Notes: a model not told the origin generated them from the letters alone. Numbered from the stretch's first letter, positions 49,882-59,438 are shown. The stretch: 64,000 nucleotides of DNA from Ruminococcaceae bacterium OttesenSCG-928-A16 (GCA_030267215.1 JAJDJP010000006.1:1-64000); one strand, 5' to 3'. Translations and numbers: made by a program.

Positions 49882-51825
49882 TTGACTCAGTCCAACTATC
49901 TGGAGCTTTTGTCCAAAGAATATCCCACAGCCGACGCAGTGTCGGCAGAGATTATTAACCTGCGAGCCATTTGCTGCCTGCCCAAAGGCACCGAGTATTT
50001 TTTTAGCGACCTACATGGCGAGGCCGATGCTTTTGCCTATTTGTTGGGTACGGCGTCGGGGGTTATCCACACAAAAATAGAGGCGCTGTTCCAAAATTCC
50101 GTGTCAGAACCTGAACGGGACCTGCTTTCGGCGCTTATTTACCGCCCGCAAGAGGTGCTAAGGGCGGGCAAAGCCCTGGGCGATGGCGACGACTGGTGCC
50201 GTATTACCATTTTTAGGCTGGTGCAGGTGTGTAAATCGGTAGCTAGCAAATACACCCGCAGCAAGGTGCGCAAAAAAATGCCGCAGCAGTTTGCTTATGT
50301 GCTAGATGAACTGTTGCACGCCGATACCGAAGAAAATAAAGAGGACTACTACACCGCTATTATTAACGCCATTGTAGAAACCGGGGTGGCCTATAAATTC
50401 ATCTCGGCCCTTTGCTTGCTTATTCGCCAGTGCAGCATTGATAGCCTGCACATTATTGGGGATATTTTTGACCGTGGCCCCCACGCCGATTTGGTGATGG
50501 AGGAGCTGATGGCCTTTAGCGATGTGGATATCCAGTGGGGCAACCACGATATCCACTGGATGGGCGCCGTAGCCGGCAACGAAACCTGTGTTGCCAACGC
50601 CGTGCGGCTGGCCATTAGCTATAATAACTTCGATTTGCTGGAAGATGGCTACGGCATTAACCTGCGGCCGCTTTCTACCTTTGCAGCCGAGGTATACCAA
50701 GATGACCCCTGCGAGATTTTTTTGCCTCATCAGCTAGATACCAATGTGTACGACCCAATAGACGCCCACCTTGCGGCCAAAATGCACAAAGCCATTGCCA
50801 TTGTGCAGTTTAAGCTAGAAGGCCAGCTAATTGCCCGCCACCCCGAATACGAAATGCAGGGCAGAGACCTGCTGGCGCATGTGGATTTTGAGGGCTGCAC
50901 CGTTACGGTGGATGGAAAAAAATACCCCATGCGAGATTGCTTGTTCCCCACCGTAAACCCCCAAAACCCGCTAGAGTTAACCGAGGGAGAAAAAGAGCTG
51001 GTGCACACCTTAACCCGCTCGTTTACGCACAGCACCCTGCTAAAAAAGCACATTCGGTTTTTATACAACAACGGCAGCATGTATAAGGTGGTAAACAACA
51101 ACCTGCTGTACCACGGTTGCATTCCCCTAACCAAAAATGGGGAATTTAAAAAGGTGAAGCTAGACGGCAAGCCGCTGCAGGGCAAGGCTTATCTTGATGC
51201 GATTGACCGCAAGATACGCAATGCCTACTTTGCGCCCGAAGGCTCGGCCCAGCGCGAGGACGCCGGCGATTATATGTGGTATTTGTGGTGCGGTAAAAAT
51301 TCGCCTATTTTTGGCAAAAGCCGCCTTACCACCTTTGAGCGGTATTTTATTAAGGATAACAGCACCCACGACGAAGTGTATAACCCGTATTATGAATTTG
51401 TGGATGACCGCACCGTTTGCGAAAAGATTTTGCGGGAATTTGGGCTGAACCCAGCCCATGCGCACATTGTAAACGGGCATGTGCCGGTGCGCCACCAACA
51501 GGGCGAAAGCCCCATTAAAGGCGGTGGGCTGCTGTTTGTAATCGACGGTGGAATTTCCAAAGTCTACCACGGCCGCACGGGCATAGGGGGCTATACGCTT
51601 ATTTCTAACTCTCACCACTTGGCGCTAGCCCAGCACCGCCCCTTAAACGAGGTGCGCAAAAGCGGCTATAAAGATGTGCCCCGTGTGCAGGTGGTAGAGC
51701 GTTACCCCAAGCGCCGCACTGTGCTAGACAGCGACACCGGCAAAACCATTGGCCGCCGGATAGAACAGCTGGAAACCCTGCTGGCCGCCTACCGAGAAGG
51801 ACAACTGCGAGAGAACATAAAGTAA
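49882..51825 (+). CDS. fbp: Fructose-1,6-bisphosphatase class III
   Basis: 647 residues from TTG 49882 (AAGGAGG upstream). The metallophosphatase motifs are YFFSDLHGEADAFAYLL (about 43-59), HIIGDIFDRGPHADLVMEE (about 198-216) and WGNHDIHWMGAVAG (about 229-242), followed by a His motif in VNGHVPVRHQQGESP. It dephosphorylates fructose-1,6-bisphosphate in gluconeogenesis. Class III is the Firmicute type and its length is as expected. Confidence 0.95.
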   Translation: MTQSNYLELLSKEYPTADAVSAEIINLRAICCLPKGTEYFFSDLHGEADAFAYLLGTASGVIHTKIEALFQNSVSEPERDLLSALIYRPQEVLRAGKALGDGDDWCRITIFRLVQVCKSVASKYTRSKVRKKMPQQFAYVLDELLHADTEENKEDYYTAIINAIVETGVAYKFISALCLLIRQCSIDSLHIIGDIFDRGPHADLVMEELMAFSDVDIQWGNHDIHWMGAVAGNETCVANAVRLAISYNNFDLLEDGYGINLRPLSTFAAEVYQDDPCEIFLPHQLDTNVYDPIDAHLAAKMHKAIAIVQFKLEGQLIARHPEYEMQGRDLLAHVDFEGCTVTVDGKKYPMRDCLFPTVNPQNPLELTEGEKELVHTLTRSFTHSTLLKKHIRFLYNNGSMYKVVNNNLLYHGCIPLTKNGEFKKVKLDGKPLQGKAYLDAIDRKIRNAYFAPEGSAQREDAGDYMWYLWCGKNSPIFGKSRLTTFERYFIKDNSTHDEVYNPYYEFVDDRTVCEKILREFGLNPAHAHIVNGHVPVRHQQGESPIKGGGLLFVIDGGISKVYHGRTGIGGYTLISNSHHLALAQHRPLNEVRKSGYKDVPRVQVVERYPKRRTVLDSDTGKTIGRRIEQLETLLAAYREGQLRENIK

Positions 51826-51917
51826 ATGAAATGCAAATAAAATAGCTAATAAATAATTTTAATTGCCTGTTGGCCTTTGGGGCTGGCAACCAGCGGCCTT
51901 ATAAAACGGAGGAAATT

Positions 51918-52304
51918 ATGGATTTTGCACCTGTTATAGACGAAATAAAACAAGGCAAACTGGCTGGCCGCCGGTTTGAAAAAGAAGGGCACGGCAAGTT
52001 TAGAGACTGCGTTACAGTGTACCGCAACAACAAGCTAAAGTTTGAGCGGTACTGCTACGGCGAGGCGGCAAGCTTGGTGTGTGTGCTGTGGGCAGCAGTG
52101 CCAGCCGCAAACCAGCCCATTCTGTGGGATACCTCTGCCAGCGATTACTCGGGTAAAACCGAGGCACCGCAGCAGCTTACCGGCATAGAGGGGGGCAAGC
52201 TGTTGCTTGACGGCAAAGCCACCCCTTGGGCACCCGAAAAAGACTACAAAACTGCGCCAGATGCTGGGCTTGGCAGGCTTGCGATGCTATTCAATAAAAA
52301 TTAA
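51918..52304 (+). CDS. Uncharacterised small protein
   Basis: 128 residues from ATG 51918 with ACGGAGGAAA upstream; the longer frame from 51870 adds residues without a ribosome site. It begins MDFAPVIDEIKQGKLAGRRF and contains LVCVLWAAVPAANQPILWDT. It looks soluble, with no signal peptide and no motif I recognise. It lies between the fbp gene and an acetyltransferase with AT-rich linkers on both sides. Confidence 0.6.
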   Translation: MDFAPVIDEIKQGKLAGRRFEKEGHGKFRDCVTVYRNNKLKFERYCYGEAASLVCVLWAAVPAANQPILWDTSASDYSGKTEAPQQLTGIEGGKLLLDGKATPWAPEKDYKTAPDAGLGRLAMLFNKN

Positions 52305-52358
52305 TTTCATTAAATAGCATTTAATTGTAGAAGAACATCCTTTGTAAAGGAGAAAGTA

Positions 52359-52742
52359 TTGGAGATACATCGATATACCCAAGAGGACGAAGCCGCTTTA
52401 TTTGGGCTTATGCAAAGGGAAGGGGAAGAGTGGAGTGAATACCACACCCGTAAAAAAGCAATGTACGCAAAAGCGCTAGCAAACAGCATTACCTATGTGG
52501 CTTACAAAAATGATGTGCTTTGTGGGTATTGCCGGTGCCGAAATGATGATGGGTTTGGTGTATATATTTATGATTTATTGGTGGATAAAAAAGCCAGAGG
52601 AAAGCGGTTAGGGCATGCACTGATGACCCGGGTATGCGCCGATTTCCCGCAGGATACTGTGTATGTGATGAGTGATGTGGACGAGTATTATCAAAAGCAA
52701 GGGTACCAGCGCGAGGGCTCTATTTTTAAGGTTGCGCCGTAG
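52359..52742 (+). CDS. GNAT-family acetyltransferase
   Basis: 127 residues from TTG 52359 (AAAGGAGAA upstream). The acetyl-CoA site is VYIYDLLVDKKARGKRLGHA (about 67-86, with R/Q-x-x-G-x-A-like KARGKRLG). YYQKQGYQREG at the end is the usual beta-6/beta-7 strand. The substrate is unknown. Confidence 0.85.
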   Translation: MEIHRYTQEDEAALFGLMQREGEEWSEYHTRKKAMYAKALANSITYVAYKNDVLCGYCRCRNDDGFGVYIYDLLVDKKARGKRLGHALMTRVCADFPQDTVYVMSDVDEYYQKQGYQREGSIFKVAP

Positions 52743-52766
52743 CGAGGCACCCTGCTGCAAACAAAA

Positions 52767-52819
52767 TAAAAAGGCCCTGTTGTGCAAGCGCTAAGCGCTT
52801 GCACAACAGGGCCTTTTTG
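52767..52819. terminator. Long bidirectional terminator
   Basis: AAAAAGGCCCTGTTGTGCAA and GCGCT/AAGCGC, then the matching arm to GGGCCTTTTT, give a stem of about 25 perfect pairs between convergent genes. Confidence 0.93.
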
Positions 52820-52820
52820 G

Positions 52821-53513
52821 TTATTCGTCGTGCCCGTTCATGTGGGGGCAGTGCAGGTGCGAGGTATCGCAAAAGGGCAGGTTGCTGCTTTCGCCGCAGC
52901 GGCATAATGTCATGCGGTTGCGCACTTCGTAGGGCTGGCCGTCGGCACCTTCTAGCTGTATGCCCCCCTTTACCCAAAGCGGCCCGCGCATTTGTGCGGC
53001 GGTGTCTTGCACCAGGTTAATTTCCTGCGGCAAGCTGGGTTCAAGCACGGTGCCATCTTTTGCAACAAGGGTAAGGCGCCCGGCGGCACAGGCGGCGCAT
53101 TCCTCTATGGCCATCTGCTTATTTTCGGCATTGCCAGATTCTATCGCCGCATCCCATGCACCAAGGCCGCGGTCGCAAAACCGCATGCTGGCACAAAGGC
53201 TTTCGTCGTCCAAAAGGTCAAAGGCTTCGCCTTCGTACCGCACGGCGTTTTCAACGTAGCCGCTGCGGCGGGTGGTTTCTTCCCCCTCAAAGCCCACTTC
53301 TTTGTGGCTTCCATCGCAATAAGGCTTGGTTTTAGAGTGCCCGCACCGGCACAGGTGGTAGGGCTCCGGCTGGGCGTCGTATTCCTTGCCGGTTTTCCAT
53401 GTTTCCGAAGTTCCCTCTGCATCAATTACAATTTCGGCAATTTTTAGGGGAACAGTTTCGGTAACTTCGTAGGGGCCATTTGGCAATATTTTAATTTTTT
53501 TATCCTCTTCCAT
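52821..53513 (-). CDS. Double CDGSH iron-sulfur protein with an Fer4_19-like middle
   Basis: 230 residues from ATG 53513. Two CDGSH motifs: CRCGHSKTKPYCDGSHKE (about 54-71) is complete, and CRCGESSNLPFCDTSHLHC (about 206-224) has CDTSH in place of CDGSH. Each would bind a [2Fe-2S] cluster by three Cys and one His. A middle region with ECAACAAGRLTLV may be a mononuclear cluster part. The role is probably electron transfer or redox sensing. Confidence 0.85.
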   Translation of the reverse strand: MEEDKKIKILPNGPYEVTETVPLKIAEIVIDAEGTSETWKTGKEYDAQPEPYHLCRCGHSKTKPYCDGSHKEVGFEGEETTRRSGYVENAVRYEGEAFDLLDDESLCASMRFCDRGLGAWDAAIESGNAENKQMAIEECAACAAGRLTLVAKDGTVLEPSLPQEINLVQDTAAQMRGPLWVKGGIQLEGADGQPYEVRNRMTLCRCGESSNLPFCDTSHLHCPHMNGHDE

Positions 53514-53709
53514 TTTCAGCAACACCTTTCTTTTATAGCAACACGCAATTTATTATAAACCTTGTGCGGCCCGGCAGCAAAAACACAGCTTTGCGCCTTT
53601 GTATGCCGCCACCCATAACTGTTTAATATTATACATGCTTATGAAGATAAATGAAAGTAAAAAGGCGCCCCCATGTATAAAAGCAAAAGGAGTGGTAACT
53701 TAGATTTGC

Positions 53710-53760
53710 CACAATACCTTGACAGGCGAAGTATTGTGAAGTATAGTATAATCATACTAT
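53710..53760 (+). promoter_or_regulatory. padR promoter with two palindromes
   Basis: TTGACA (53719-53724) and TATAGT (53742-53747) are 17 bases apart. CACAATAC/GTATTGTG (53710-53717/53731-53738) brackets the -35 box, and ATAGTAT/ATACTAT (53743-53749/53754-53760) covers the -10. Both are good PadR-type operator candidates, implying autorepression. Confidence 0.65.
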
Positions 53761-53777
53761 CAAAAGGAGGCATAACC

Positions 53778-54104
53778 ATGGCGATATCATCGGACCTGAT
53801 TCGTGGGCATACCGATATGATTATTTTGGCAAACCTAATGAAGGAAGATAGTTATGGGTACCGCATCAACCGCGAAATTCAAGAAAAAACCAATAACATG
53901 TTTGAACTAAAAGAAGCAACGCTGTACAGCGCGTTTCGCCGCATGGAAAAAGAGGGGGTTATTCGCTCTTACTGGGGTGTAGAGGATTTGGGCGCACGCC
54001 GCCGCTACTACACCATTACCCCCGAAGGACGCGCGGCTTTTGCACAATATTGCAAAGAGTGGGACCAGGTAAAAACCACGATAGACCAGCTGATTACCCT
54101 TTAA
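53778..54104 (+). CDS. PadR-family transcriptional regulator
   Basis: 108 residues from ATG 53778 (AAAGGAGG upstream). The winged helix is complete, with MIILANLMKEDSYGYRINRE, ELKEATLYSAFRRMEKEGVI and RRRYYTITPEGRAAF. The next gene encodes a DUF1700/DUF4097 protein, the usual partner of PadR regulators in Firmicutes, and is probably its target. The signal is unknown, often envelope stress or a small ligand. Confidence 0.92.
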   Translation: MAISSDLIRGHTDMIILANLMKEDSYGYRINREIQEKTNNMFELKEATLYSAFRRMEKEGVIRSYWGVEDLGARRRYYTITPEGRAAFAQYCKEWDQVKTTIDQLITL

Positions 54105-54151
54105 ATGAATTAAAAGTGAAAAAATTTTACCCCCCAAAAGGAGGAAAGAGA

Positions 54152-55324
54152 ATGACCGACAAAATTAAAAAATATCTTGATGATTTATTTGAAAATATAC
54201 CGCCCACAAGGGAGGTTAAAGAGGCAAAGGACGAGTTGTATGATGGCATGATGGAACGCTATGCCGACGGTATAAAAACCGGCTTGGATGAACAGGAAGC
54301 CTACGATGCCGTAATTGACAGCCTCGGCGATATTCGAGAGTTATTTGATGAACTGAACATGGATATGAGCAAGGACGCCCCGCAGGCAGAGGCGGCGGGC
54401 GAAGAACAAACGCAGCAGGCAAGCGGCGATAATACGGACGGCAAAAAACCATCGGATTGGCAAATTAACCTTGATTTAAGCGGTTTGCTGGGCGAAGTGG
54501 CCGATTTTACCAGTGGGCTGGTAAATGGATTTTTGGGTGGCGGAGAGTACAATGGCTTGCCGCTGGTAAATACCCAAGCCCTGCCGCTAGAGGGTATTTC
54601 GAACCTGGATATTAGCTATGTGGCCGAAGCGGTAACCGTGCGGTATGCTACCGATAACCAGCTAACCATTAAAGAGTATATGAACCGGGAAGACCCTACC
54701 CTGCTGGCCGACATTAGCCAAAACAACGGTAGCATTATTGTGCGCAATGGCCGCCGTGCGGGCCTTATTTTCCTGCGCTCGTATATCGAAGTATATTTGC
54801 CCGCCAGCTGGAGCGGCAGCCTTTCGATTTATACGGTAAGTGGCACCATAAAAAGCGATGACGCTTGGATTTTGTCCTCGTTAAATGCCAAAACCACCAG
54901 TGGGCAGGTGCGTTTTAGCACCGTAGTAGCCCCCATGGTGCGGCTGTCCTCCACCAGCGGCTCTATTGCGCTGCAAAAAGGGGTTGGCACGCTAGAAGTA
55001 AACACCGTAAGTGGCTCGATAAAAATAGATGCAGCTGAGGGGGATGGATCGTTTAAAACCATTTCTGGCTCGGTGCGGGTTCATTTCGATGCCCTGCGCG
55101 GGCATGTAAACACCTCTACCGTAAGTGGGGGTATTAGGCTGGGGTTGCCGGCTGGCGCATCGTTTGAGTTAAATGCAAAAAGTGTGTCGGGCAATATCCA
55201 CACCGGGTTCGATTCCGTTCTCTCCTACACCCAGCGCAACAAGGTGCAGGGGTTTGTTGGCCCGGCGCCCTATTACAATATAAACATTCAAAGCACCTCG
55301 GGCGGCATCCATGTTAATGACTAA
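54152..55324 (+). CDS. DUF1700-like/DUF4097 protein
   Basis: 390 residues from ATG 54152 (AAAGGAGGAAA upstream). The first 70 residues are helical and match the DUF1700-like start found after PadR genes (KKYLDDLFENIPPTREVKEA). An acidic linker follows, then a beta-helix-like DUF4097 region (about 145-390) with many short S-G repeats (TVSGTIKSDDAW, TTSGQVRFS, STSGSIALQ, TISGSVRV, STVSGGIRLG). No clear membrane helix is visible. The role is unknown; a sensor or scaffold in envelope stress is a guess. Confidence 0.83.
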   Translation: MTDKIKKYLDDLFENIPPTREVKEAKDELYDGMMERYADGIKTGLDEQEAYDAVIDSLGDIRELFDELNMDMSKDAPQAEAAGEEQTQQASGDNTDGKKPSDWQINLDLSGLLGEVADFTSGLVNGFLGGGEYNGLPLVNTQALPLEGISNLDISYVAEAVTVRYATDNQLTIKEYMNREDPTLLADISQNNGSIIVRNGRRAGLIFLRSYIEVYLPASWSGSLSIYTVSGTIKSDDAWILSSLNAKTTSGQVRFSTVVAPMVRLSSTSGSIALQKGVGTLEVNTVSGSIKIDAAEGDGSFKTISGSVRVHFDALRGHVNTSTVSGGIRLGLPAGASFELNAKSVSGNIHTGFDSVLSYTQRNKVQGFVGPAPYYNINIQSTSGGIHVND

Positions 55325-55366
55325 ATAATTTTGAATATATGGGGTAAAACCCCCAATAGGCAAATT

Positions 55367-55402
55367 AAAAATATCCCCCTGCCGTAGCAGGGGGATATTT
55401 TT
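55367..55402. terminator. Bidirectional intrinsic terminator
   Basis: AAAAATATCCCCCTGC and GCAGGGGGATATTTTT form a perfect stem between convergent genes. Confidence 0.95.
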
Positions 55403-55418
55403 AGCAAATAATTGCCGA

Positions 55419-57164
55419 TTAATACTTATGCTCGCGCACGCGATAGCTGGTGTGCAGAATTTTGTGTGCTTTTTCGCTGCCGGGCTTGCCCAGGTAGTTT
55501 TTATACACATCTTGCACAAGGGTGTTTTCGTGGCTTTTGCGGTCTTTTTTCAGGGCGTCTTCGCTATATAGCGCATGGCTGCGCAGGCCCTTCAAATCCA
55601 CAAAATTGCGCACATGGGCGGGTTGGCTGGGCTGGCCGCCGCCGTTTACGCAACCGCCGGGGCAAGCCATAATCTCAATAATATGGTAGGTTACTTCGCC
55701 GGCTTTCACCGCACGTAGCACTTTTTCTACGTTGGCCATGCCCGACACTGAACAAACGTGCACATCCATGCTGTTTACGTTGTAGGTGGCCTCTTTAATG
55801 CCTTCGCTGCCACGCACTTCCATAAAATCGGGGCTTTTCAGGTCTTCGCCGGTTAGGGTTTCCACTGCGGTACGCAGGGCGGCTTCCAGCACGCCGCCCG
55901 AAGCACCGAAAATAACCGAAGCGCCGGTAGATTCGCCCAGAGCCTGGTCAAAATTTTCTTCAGGCAGGCCCAAAAAGTCAATGCCGTCACGCTGAATCAT
56001 GCGGGTAAGCTCACGGGTGGTAATCGAGATATCGTTGTCTGGCAAATCGTCGCCGGCGGCGCTCATGTCGTAGCGGTCCAGCTCAAACTTTTTAGCGGTG
56101 CAGGGCATTACGCTAACCACCACAATATCTTTGGGGTCAAGGTTCATTTTTTCGGCCCAGTAGGTTTTAATCAGGCCGCCCATCATGCCTTGGGGGCTTT
56201 TGCAGCTACTGATATTGTCGAACATATCGGGGTGGTATAGCTCGCAAAATTTGCTCCACCCGGGGCAGCAGCTGGTTAGCAAGGGCAGGGTGCCACCGTT
56301 TTGCACCCGCTCTAAAAACTCGTGGGCTTCTTCCATAATGGTAAAGTCGGCCGCGGTGTCGGTGTCGAACACATAGTTAAAACCAAGGCGACGCAGCGCC
56401 GCCACCATCTTGCCCTCTACGTTGGTGCCAATGGGCATGCCAAAGGCTTCGCCCAAGGTAGCCCGAATGGAAGGTGCGGTGTGCACCACAACGGTTTTTT
56501 CGGGGTCGGCCAAAGCGGCACGTATCCGGTCGGTATCGTCGTGCTCTACCAAAGCGCCGGTGGGGCAGTTTACAATGCACTGGCCACAGCTAATGCAGGC
56601 GGTTTCGCCAAGCGGGGCTTCAAACGCACAAGAAATGTGGGTTTCAAAGCCACGATCGGACGGGTTGATAACACTAACATATTGCTGCTGGCAAGCGGCC
56701 ACACAGCGGCGGCACAAAATGCACTTGTTGTTGTCTCGCACAAGGTGTAGGGTGCTGGTTTCTAGCTCGTACCGGGGGCGGCCCCCAACAAAGCGGGTGC
56801 CGTTAACGCCGTAGGCCTGGCACAGCGTTTGCAGTTCGCAATCGGTGCTGCGCACACAGCTTAGGCAGTTTTGGTCGTGGGTGCTTAGCAGTAGCTCTAG
56901 GTTGGTTTTGCGGCTGCCCAAAACTTTGGGAGAGTTGGTGATAACCTCCATGCCCTCGTTAACCGGGTACACACAAGCGGTAACCAGGCTGCGGGCGCCC
57001 TTTACCTCTACCACACACATGCGGCAGGCGGCAATCTGGTTCATCTCACGCATCCAGCACAGGGTGGGGATATCGATACCAACCTGGTGACAAGCGTCCA
57101 AAATGGTTAGGTTTGCGTCAACCTGGTAATCGACATTGTTTATTTTAATATTTACTTTATCCAT
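55419..57164 (-). CDS. hndD: [FeFe] hydrogenase catalytic subunit (HndD/HydA type)
   Basis: 581 residues from ATG 57164. The N-terminal [2Fe-2S] domain has CWMREMNQIAACRMC. A Cys/His [4Fe-4S] segment (HDQNCLSCVRSTDCELQTLC) and two [4Fe-4S] motifs (CILCRRCVAAC, CISCGQCIVNC) come next. The H-cluster motifs are TSCCPGWSKF (L1), MPCTAKKFELDR (L2) and EIMACPGGCVNGGGQP (L3), all complete. It works with HndA, HndB and HndC as an electron-bifurcating or NAD(P)-linked hydrogenase that makes or uses H2 in fermentation. Confidence 0.95.
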   Translation of the reverse strand: MDKVNIKINNVDYQVDANLTILDACHQVGIDIPTLCWMREMNQIAACRMCVVEVKGARSLVTACVYPVNEGMEVITNSPKVLGSRKTNLELLLSTHDQNCLSCVRSTDCELQTLCQAYGVNGTRFVGGRPRYELETSTLHLVRDNNKCILCRRCVAACQQQYVSVINPSDRGFETHISCAFEAPLGETACISCGQCIVNCPTGALVEHDDTDRIRAALADPEKTVVVHTAPSIRATLGEAFGMPIGTNVEGKMVAALRRLGFNYVFDTDTAADFTIMEEAHEFLERVQNGGTLPLLTSCCPGWSKFCELYHPDMFDNISSCKSPQGMMGGLIKTYWAEKMNLDPKDIVVVSVMPCTAKKFELDRYDMSAAGDDLPDNDISITTRELTRMIQRDGIDFLGLPEENFDQALGESTGASVIFGASGGVLEAALRTAVETLTGEDLKSPDFMEVRGSEGIKEATYNVNSMDVHVCSVSGMANVEKVLRAVKAGEVTYHIIEIMACPGGCVNGGGQPSQPAHVRNFVDLKGLRSHALYSEDALKKDRKSHENTLVQDVYKNYLGKPGSEKAHKILHTSYRVREHKY

Positions 57165-57181
57165 AGTTGTCTTTCTCCTCC

Positions 57182-58972
57182 TTACCCTTTGCTTATGGCG
57201 CCAAATTTGCATTTTTCCATGCAGGCGCCGCATTTAATGCACTGGCTTTCGTCTATAACGTGGGGTTGTTTTACGGTGCCGCTAATGCAGCTAACCGGGC
57301 AAACCCGGGCGCAAAGGGTGCATCCAATGCATTTTTCGGGGTCTATCTTATAGGTAAGAAGAGCCTTGCAAACACCGGCGGTGCAGTGTTTGTTTTTAAT
57401 GTGGTCTACATACTCATCTTTAAAGTAGTGCAGGGTAGAAAGCACAGGGTTTGGCGCTGTTTGGCCAAGGCCGCACAGGCTGTTTTCTTTAATAAAGGCA
57501 GCCAGTTCCTCAATTTTATCCAGGTCTTCCATGGTGGCTGTACCATTGGTAATTTTGTCCAGCAGCTCTAGCAGGCGCTTGTTGCCAACACGGCAGGGGG
57601 TGCACTTGCCGCAGCTTTCTTCTACGGTAAACTCTAAAAAGAACTTGGCAATGTCTACCATGCAGGTGGTGTCGTCCATAACAATTAGGCCGCCGCTGCC
57701 CATCATGCTGCCAATGCTTAGCAGGTTGTCGTAGTCAATGGGGGTATCTATTAAGCTAGCCGGGATACACCCGCCCGAAGGCCCACCGGTTTGGGCTGCT
57801 TTAAAGGGACGCCCCTCGGGAATACCGCCGCCAATTTCTTCCACAATTTCGCGCAGGGTGGTGCCCATGGGTACCTCTACAAGGCCGGTGTTTTTAATTT
57901 TGCCGCCCAGGGCAAAAACCTTGGTGCCTTTGCTTTTTTCGGTGCCAATGCCCTTAAACCAATCGGCGCCCAGCAAAATAATGCGGGGTACGTTGGCGTA
58001 GGTTTCTACGTTGTTTAAAATGGTGGGTTTGGCAAACAGGCCCTTAACCGCCGGGAAGGGAGGACGGGGACGAGGCTCGCCGCGTTTGCCCTCAATCGAG
58101 GTCATCAGCGCAGTTTCTTCGCCGCACACAAAGGCGCCGGCGCCCAGCTTAATGTCCAAATCGAACGAGAAACCGGTATCCAGAATATTGTTGCCCAGCA
58201 GGCCGTATTCGCGTGCTTGTTTAATGGCAATGCTTAAACGCTCTACCGCAATGGGGTATTCGGCACGCACATACACATAGCCCTGGGTAGCGCCAATGGC
58301 ATAGGCGGCAATGGCCATGGCCTCAATTAGCACATGGGGGTCGCCCTCTAGTATGCTGCGGTCCATAAATGCGCCTGGGTCGCCCTCGTCGGCGTTGCAG
58401 CAAACATATTTTTGGTCGGCCTTGTTGCCGGCGGCAAATTTCCATTTTAACCCAGTGGGAAAGCCCGCCCCGCCACGGCCACGCAGGCCGCTGTCCAGCA
58501 TGGTTTCAATCACCTGCTCGGGGGTCATTTCGGTAAGGGCTTTGCCCAGTGCCTGGTAGCCATCAAAACCAATATACTCATCAATGTTTTCGGGGTTAAT
58601 AACACCGCAGTTACGCAGCGCAATGCGCATTTGTTTTTTGTAAAAGCTGGTTTCGTCCAGGCTTTTAACGGTGTTGTCCTCGTTCACGGTTTCATCGTAC
58701 AGCAGGCGGGTAACCGGGCGGCCTTTCAGCAAATGCTCCGATACAATTTCGGGTACATCTTCGGCTTTTACCATGCTGTAAAAGCTGCCTTCGGGGTAAA
58801 TAACCACAATGGGGCCAAGGGCGCAAAGCCCAAAGCAACCGGTGTGTATTACCCGCACCTCGCTGTCTAAATCGTTCCGTTTCACTTCTTTATCAAAAGC
58901 TTGCATAATGGCAGTGCTGCCCGAAGAGGTGCAACCGGTACCGCCGCAAACCATAACATGGCTTCTATACAT
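57182..58972 (-). CDS. hndC: NuoF-like hydrogenase subunit (HndC/HydB type)
   Basis: 596 residues. The N-terminal thioredoxin-like [2Fe-2S] part has VCGGTGCTSSGS and HTGCFGLCALGPIVV. The FMN/NADH domain follows with SGLRGRGGAGFPTGLKWKFA and GEETALMTSIEGKRGEPRPR. A [4Fe-4S] site is ESCGKCTPCRVGNKRL, and two C-terminal ferredoxin sites are CIGCTLCARVCP and CIKCGACMEKCKFG. It passes electrons between NAD(H), ferredoxin and HndD. It lies 17 bases before hndD. Confidence 0.95.
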   Translation of the reverse strand: MYRSHVMVCGGTGCTSSGSTAIMQAFDKEVKRNDLDSEVRVIHTGCFGLCALGPIVVIYPEGSFYSMVKAEDVPEIVSEHLLKGRPVTRLLYDETVNEDNTVKSLDETSFYKKQMRIALRNCGVINPENIDEYIGFDGYQALGKALTEMTPEQVIETMLDSGLRGRGGAGFPTGLKWKFAAGNKADQKYVCCNADEGDPGAFMDRSILEGDPHVLIEAMAIAAYAIGATQGYVYVRAEYPIAVERLSIAIKQAREYGLLGNNILDTGFSFDLDIKLGAGAFVCGEETALMTSIEGKRGEPRPRPPFPAVKGLFAKPTILNNVETYANVPRIILLGADWFKGIGTEKSKGTKVFALGGKIKNTGLVEVPMGTTLREIVEEIGGGIPEGRPFKAAQTGGPSGGCIPASLIDTPIDYDNLLSIGSMMGSGGLIVMDDTTCMVDIAKFFLEFTVEESCGKCTPCRVGNKRLLELLDKITNGTATMEDLDKIEELAAFIKENSLCGLGQTAPNPVLSTLHYFKDEYVDHIKNKHCTAGVCKALLTYKIDPEKCIGCTLCARVCPVSCISGTVKQPHVIDESQCIKCGACMEKCKFGAISKG

Positions 58973-58989
58973 AGTTGTTTCCTCCTCGT

Positions 58990-59370
58990 TTAATTTGTTT
59001 CTTTGGTTACCGCACCAATGGTGTATTCGGTAACGGGTTTGCCGTTTATTAAATGTTCTGCCACCACACGTTTTGCTTTGGCGGGGTTCATTTTAACATA
59101 GGTAACCTTTTCTTCATTTGGGCGGTATACTTCCACCACCGGCTCGTACTGGCAAATGCCAATGCAACCGGTTTGGGTAACCAACACATCGTCTAGATTG
59201 GCGCTTGCAACCTCTTCGGTTAAGGTGTTTAGCACCGGGCGCGCGCCGGCGGCAATGCCACAGGTGGCCATGCCAACCACCACCCGCACCGAGTCGTGCG
59301 CGGCTTCGCGGGTGTTAACGGTTTGTTTCATCTTGTCGCGTATGGCAGCAAGGTCTTGCAAACTCTTCAT
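58990..59370 (-). CDS. hndB: Thioredoxin-like [2Fe-2S] ferredoxin subunit (HndB type)
   Basis: 126 residues. Four Cys in GMATCGIAAGARPVL (one) and TQTGCIGICQYEPVVEVYRP (two), plus the spacing, resemble the thioredoxin-like ferredoxin; the usual CxxxxC start is reduced to a single Cys in TCGIAAGA. It probably bridges HndA and HndC. It lies 17 bases before hndC. Confidence 0.85.
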   Translation of the reverse strand: MKSLQDLAAIRDKMKQTVNTREAAHDSVRVVVGMATCGIAAGARPVLNTLTEEVASANLDDVLVTQTGCIGICQYEPVVEVYRPNEEKVTYVKMNPAKAKRVVAEHLINGKPVTEYTIGAVTKETN

Positions 59371-59438
59371 ATTGTTATTCTCCCTTTCGTCGGTCTAAAA
59401 AATCTGCTTTGGTCGTTTATCTAAGTTAAAAACACACT

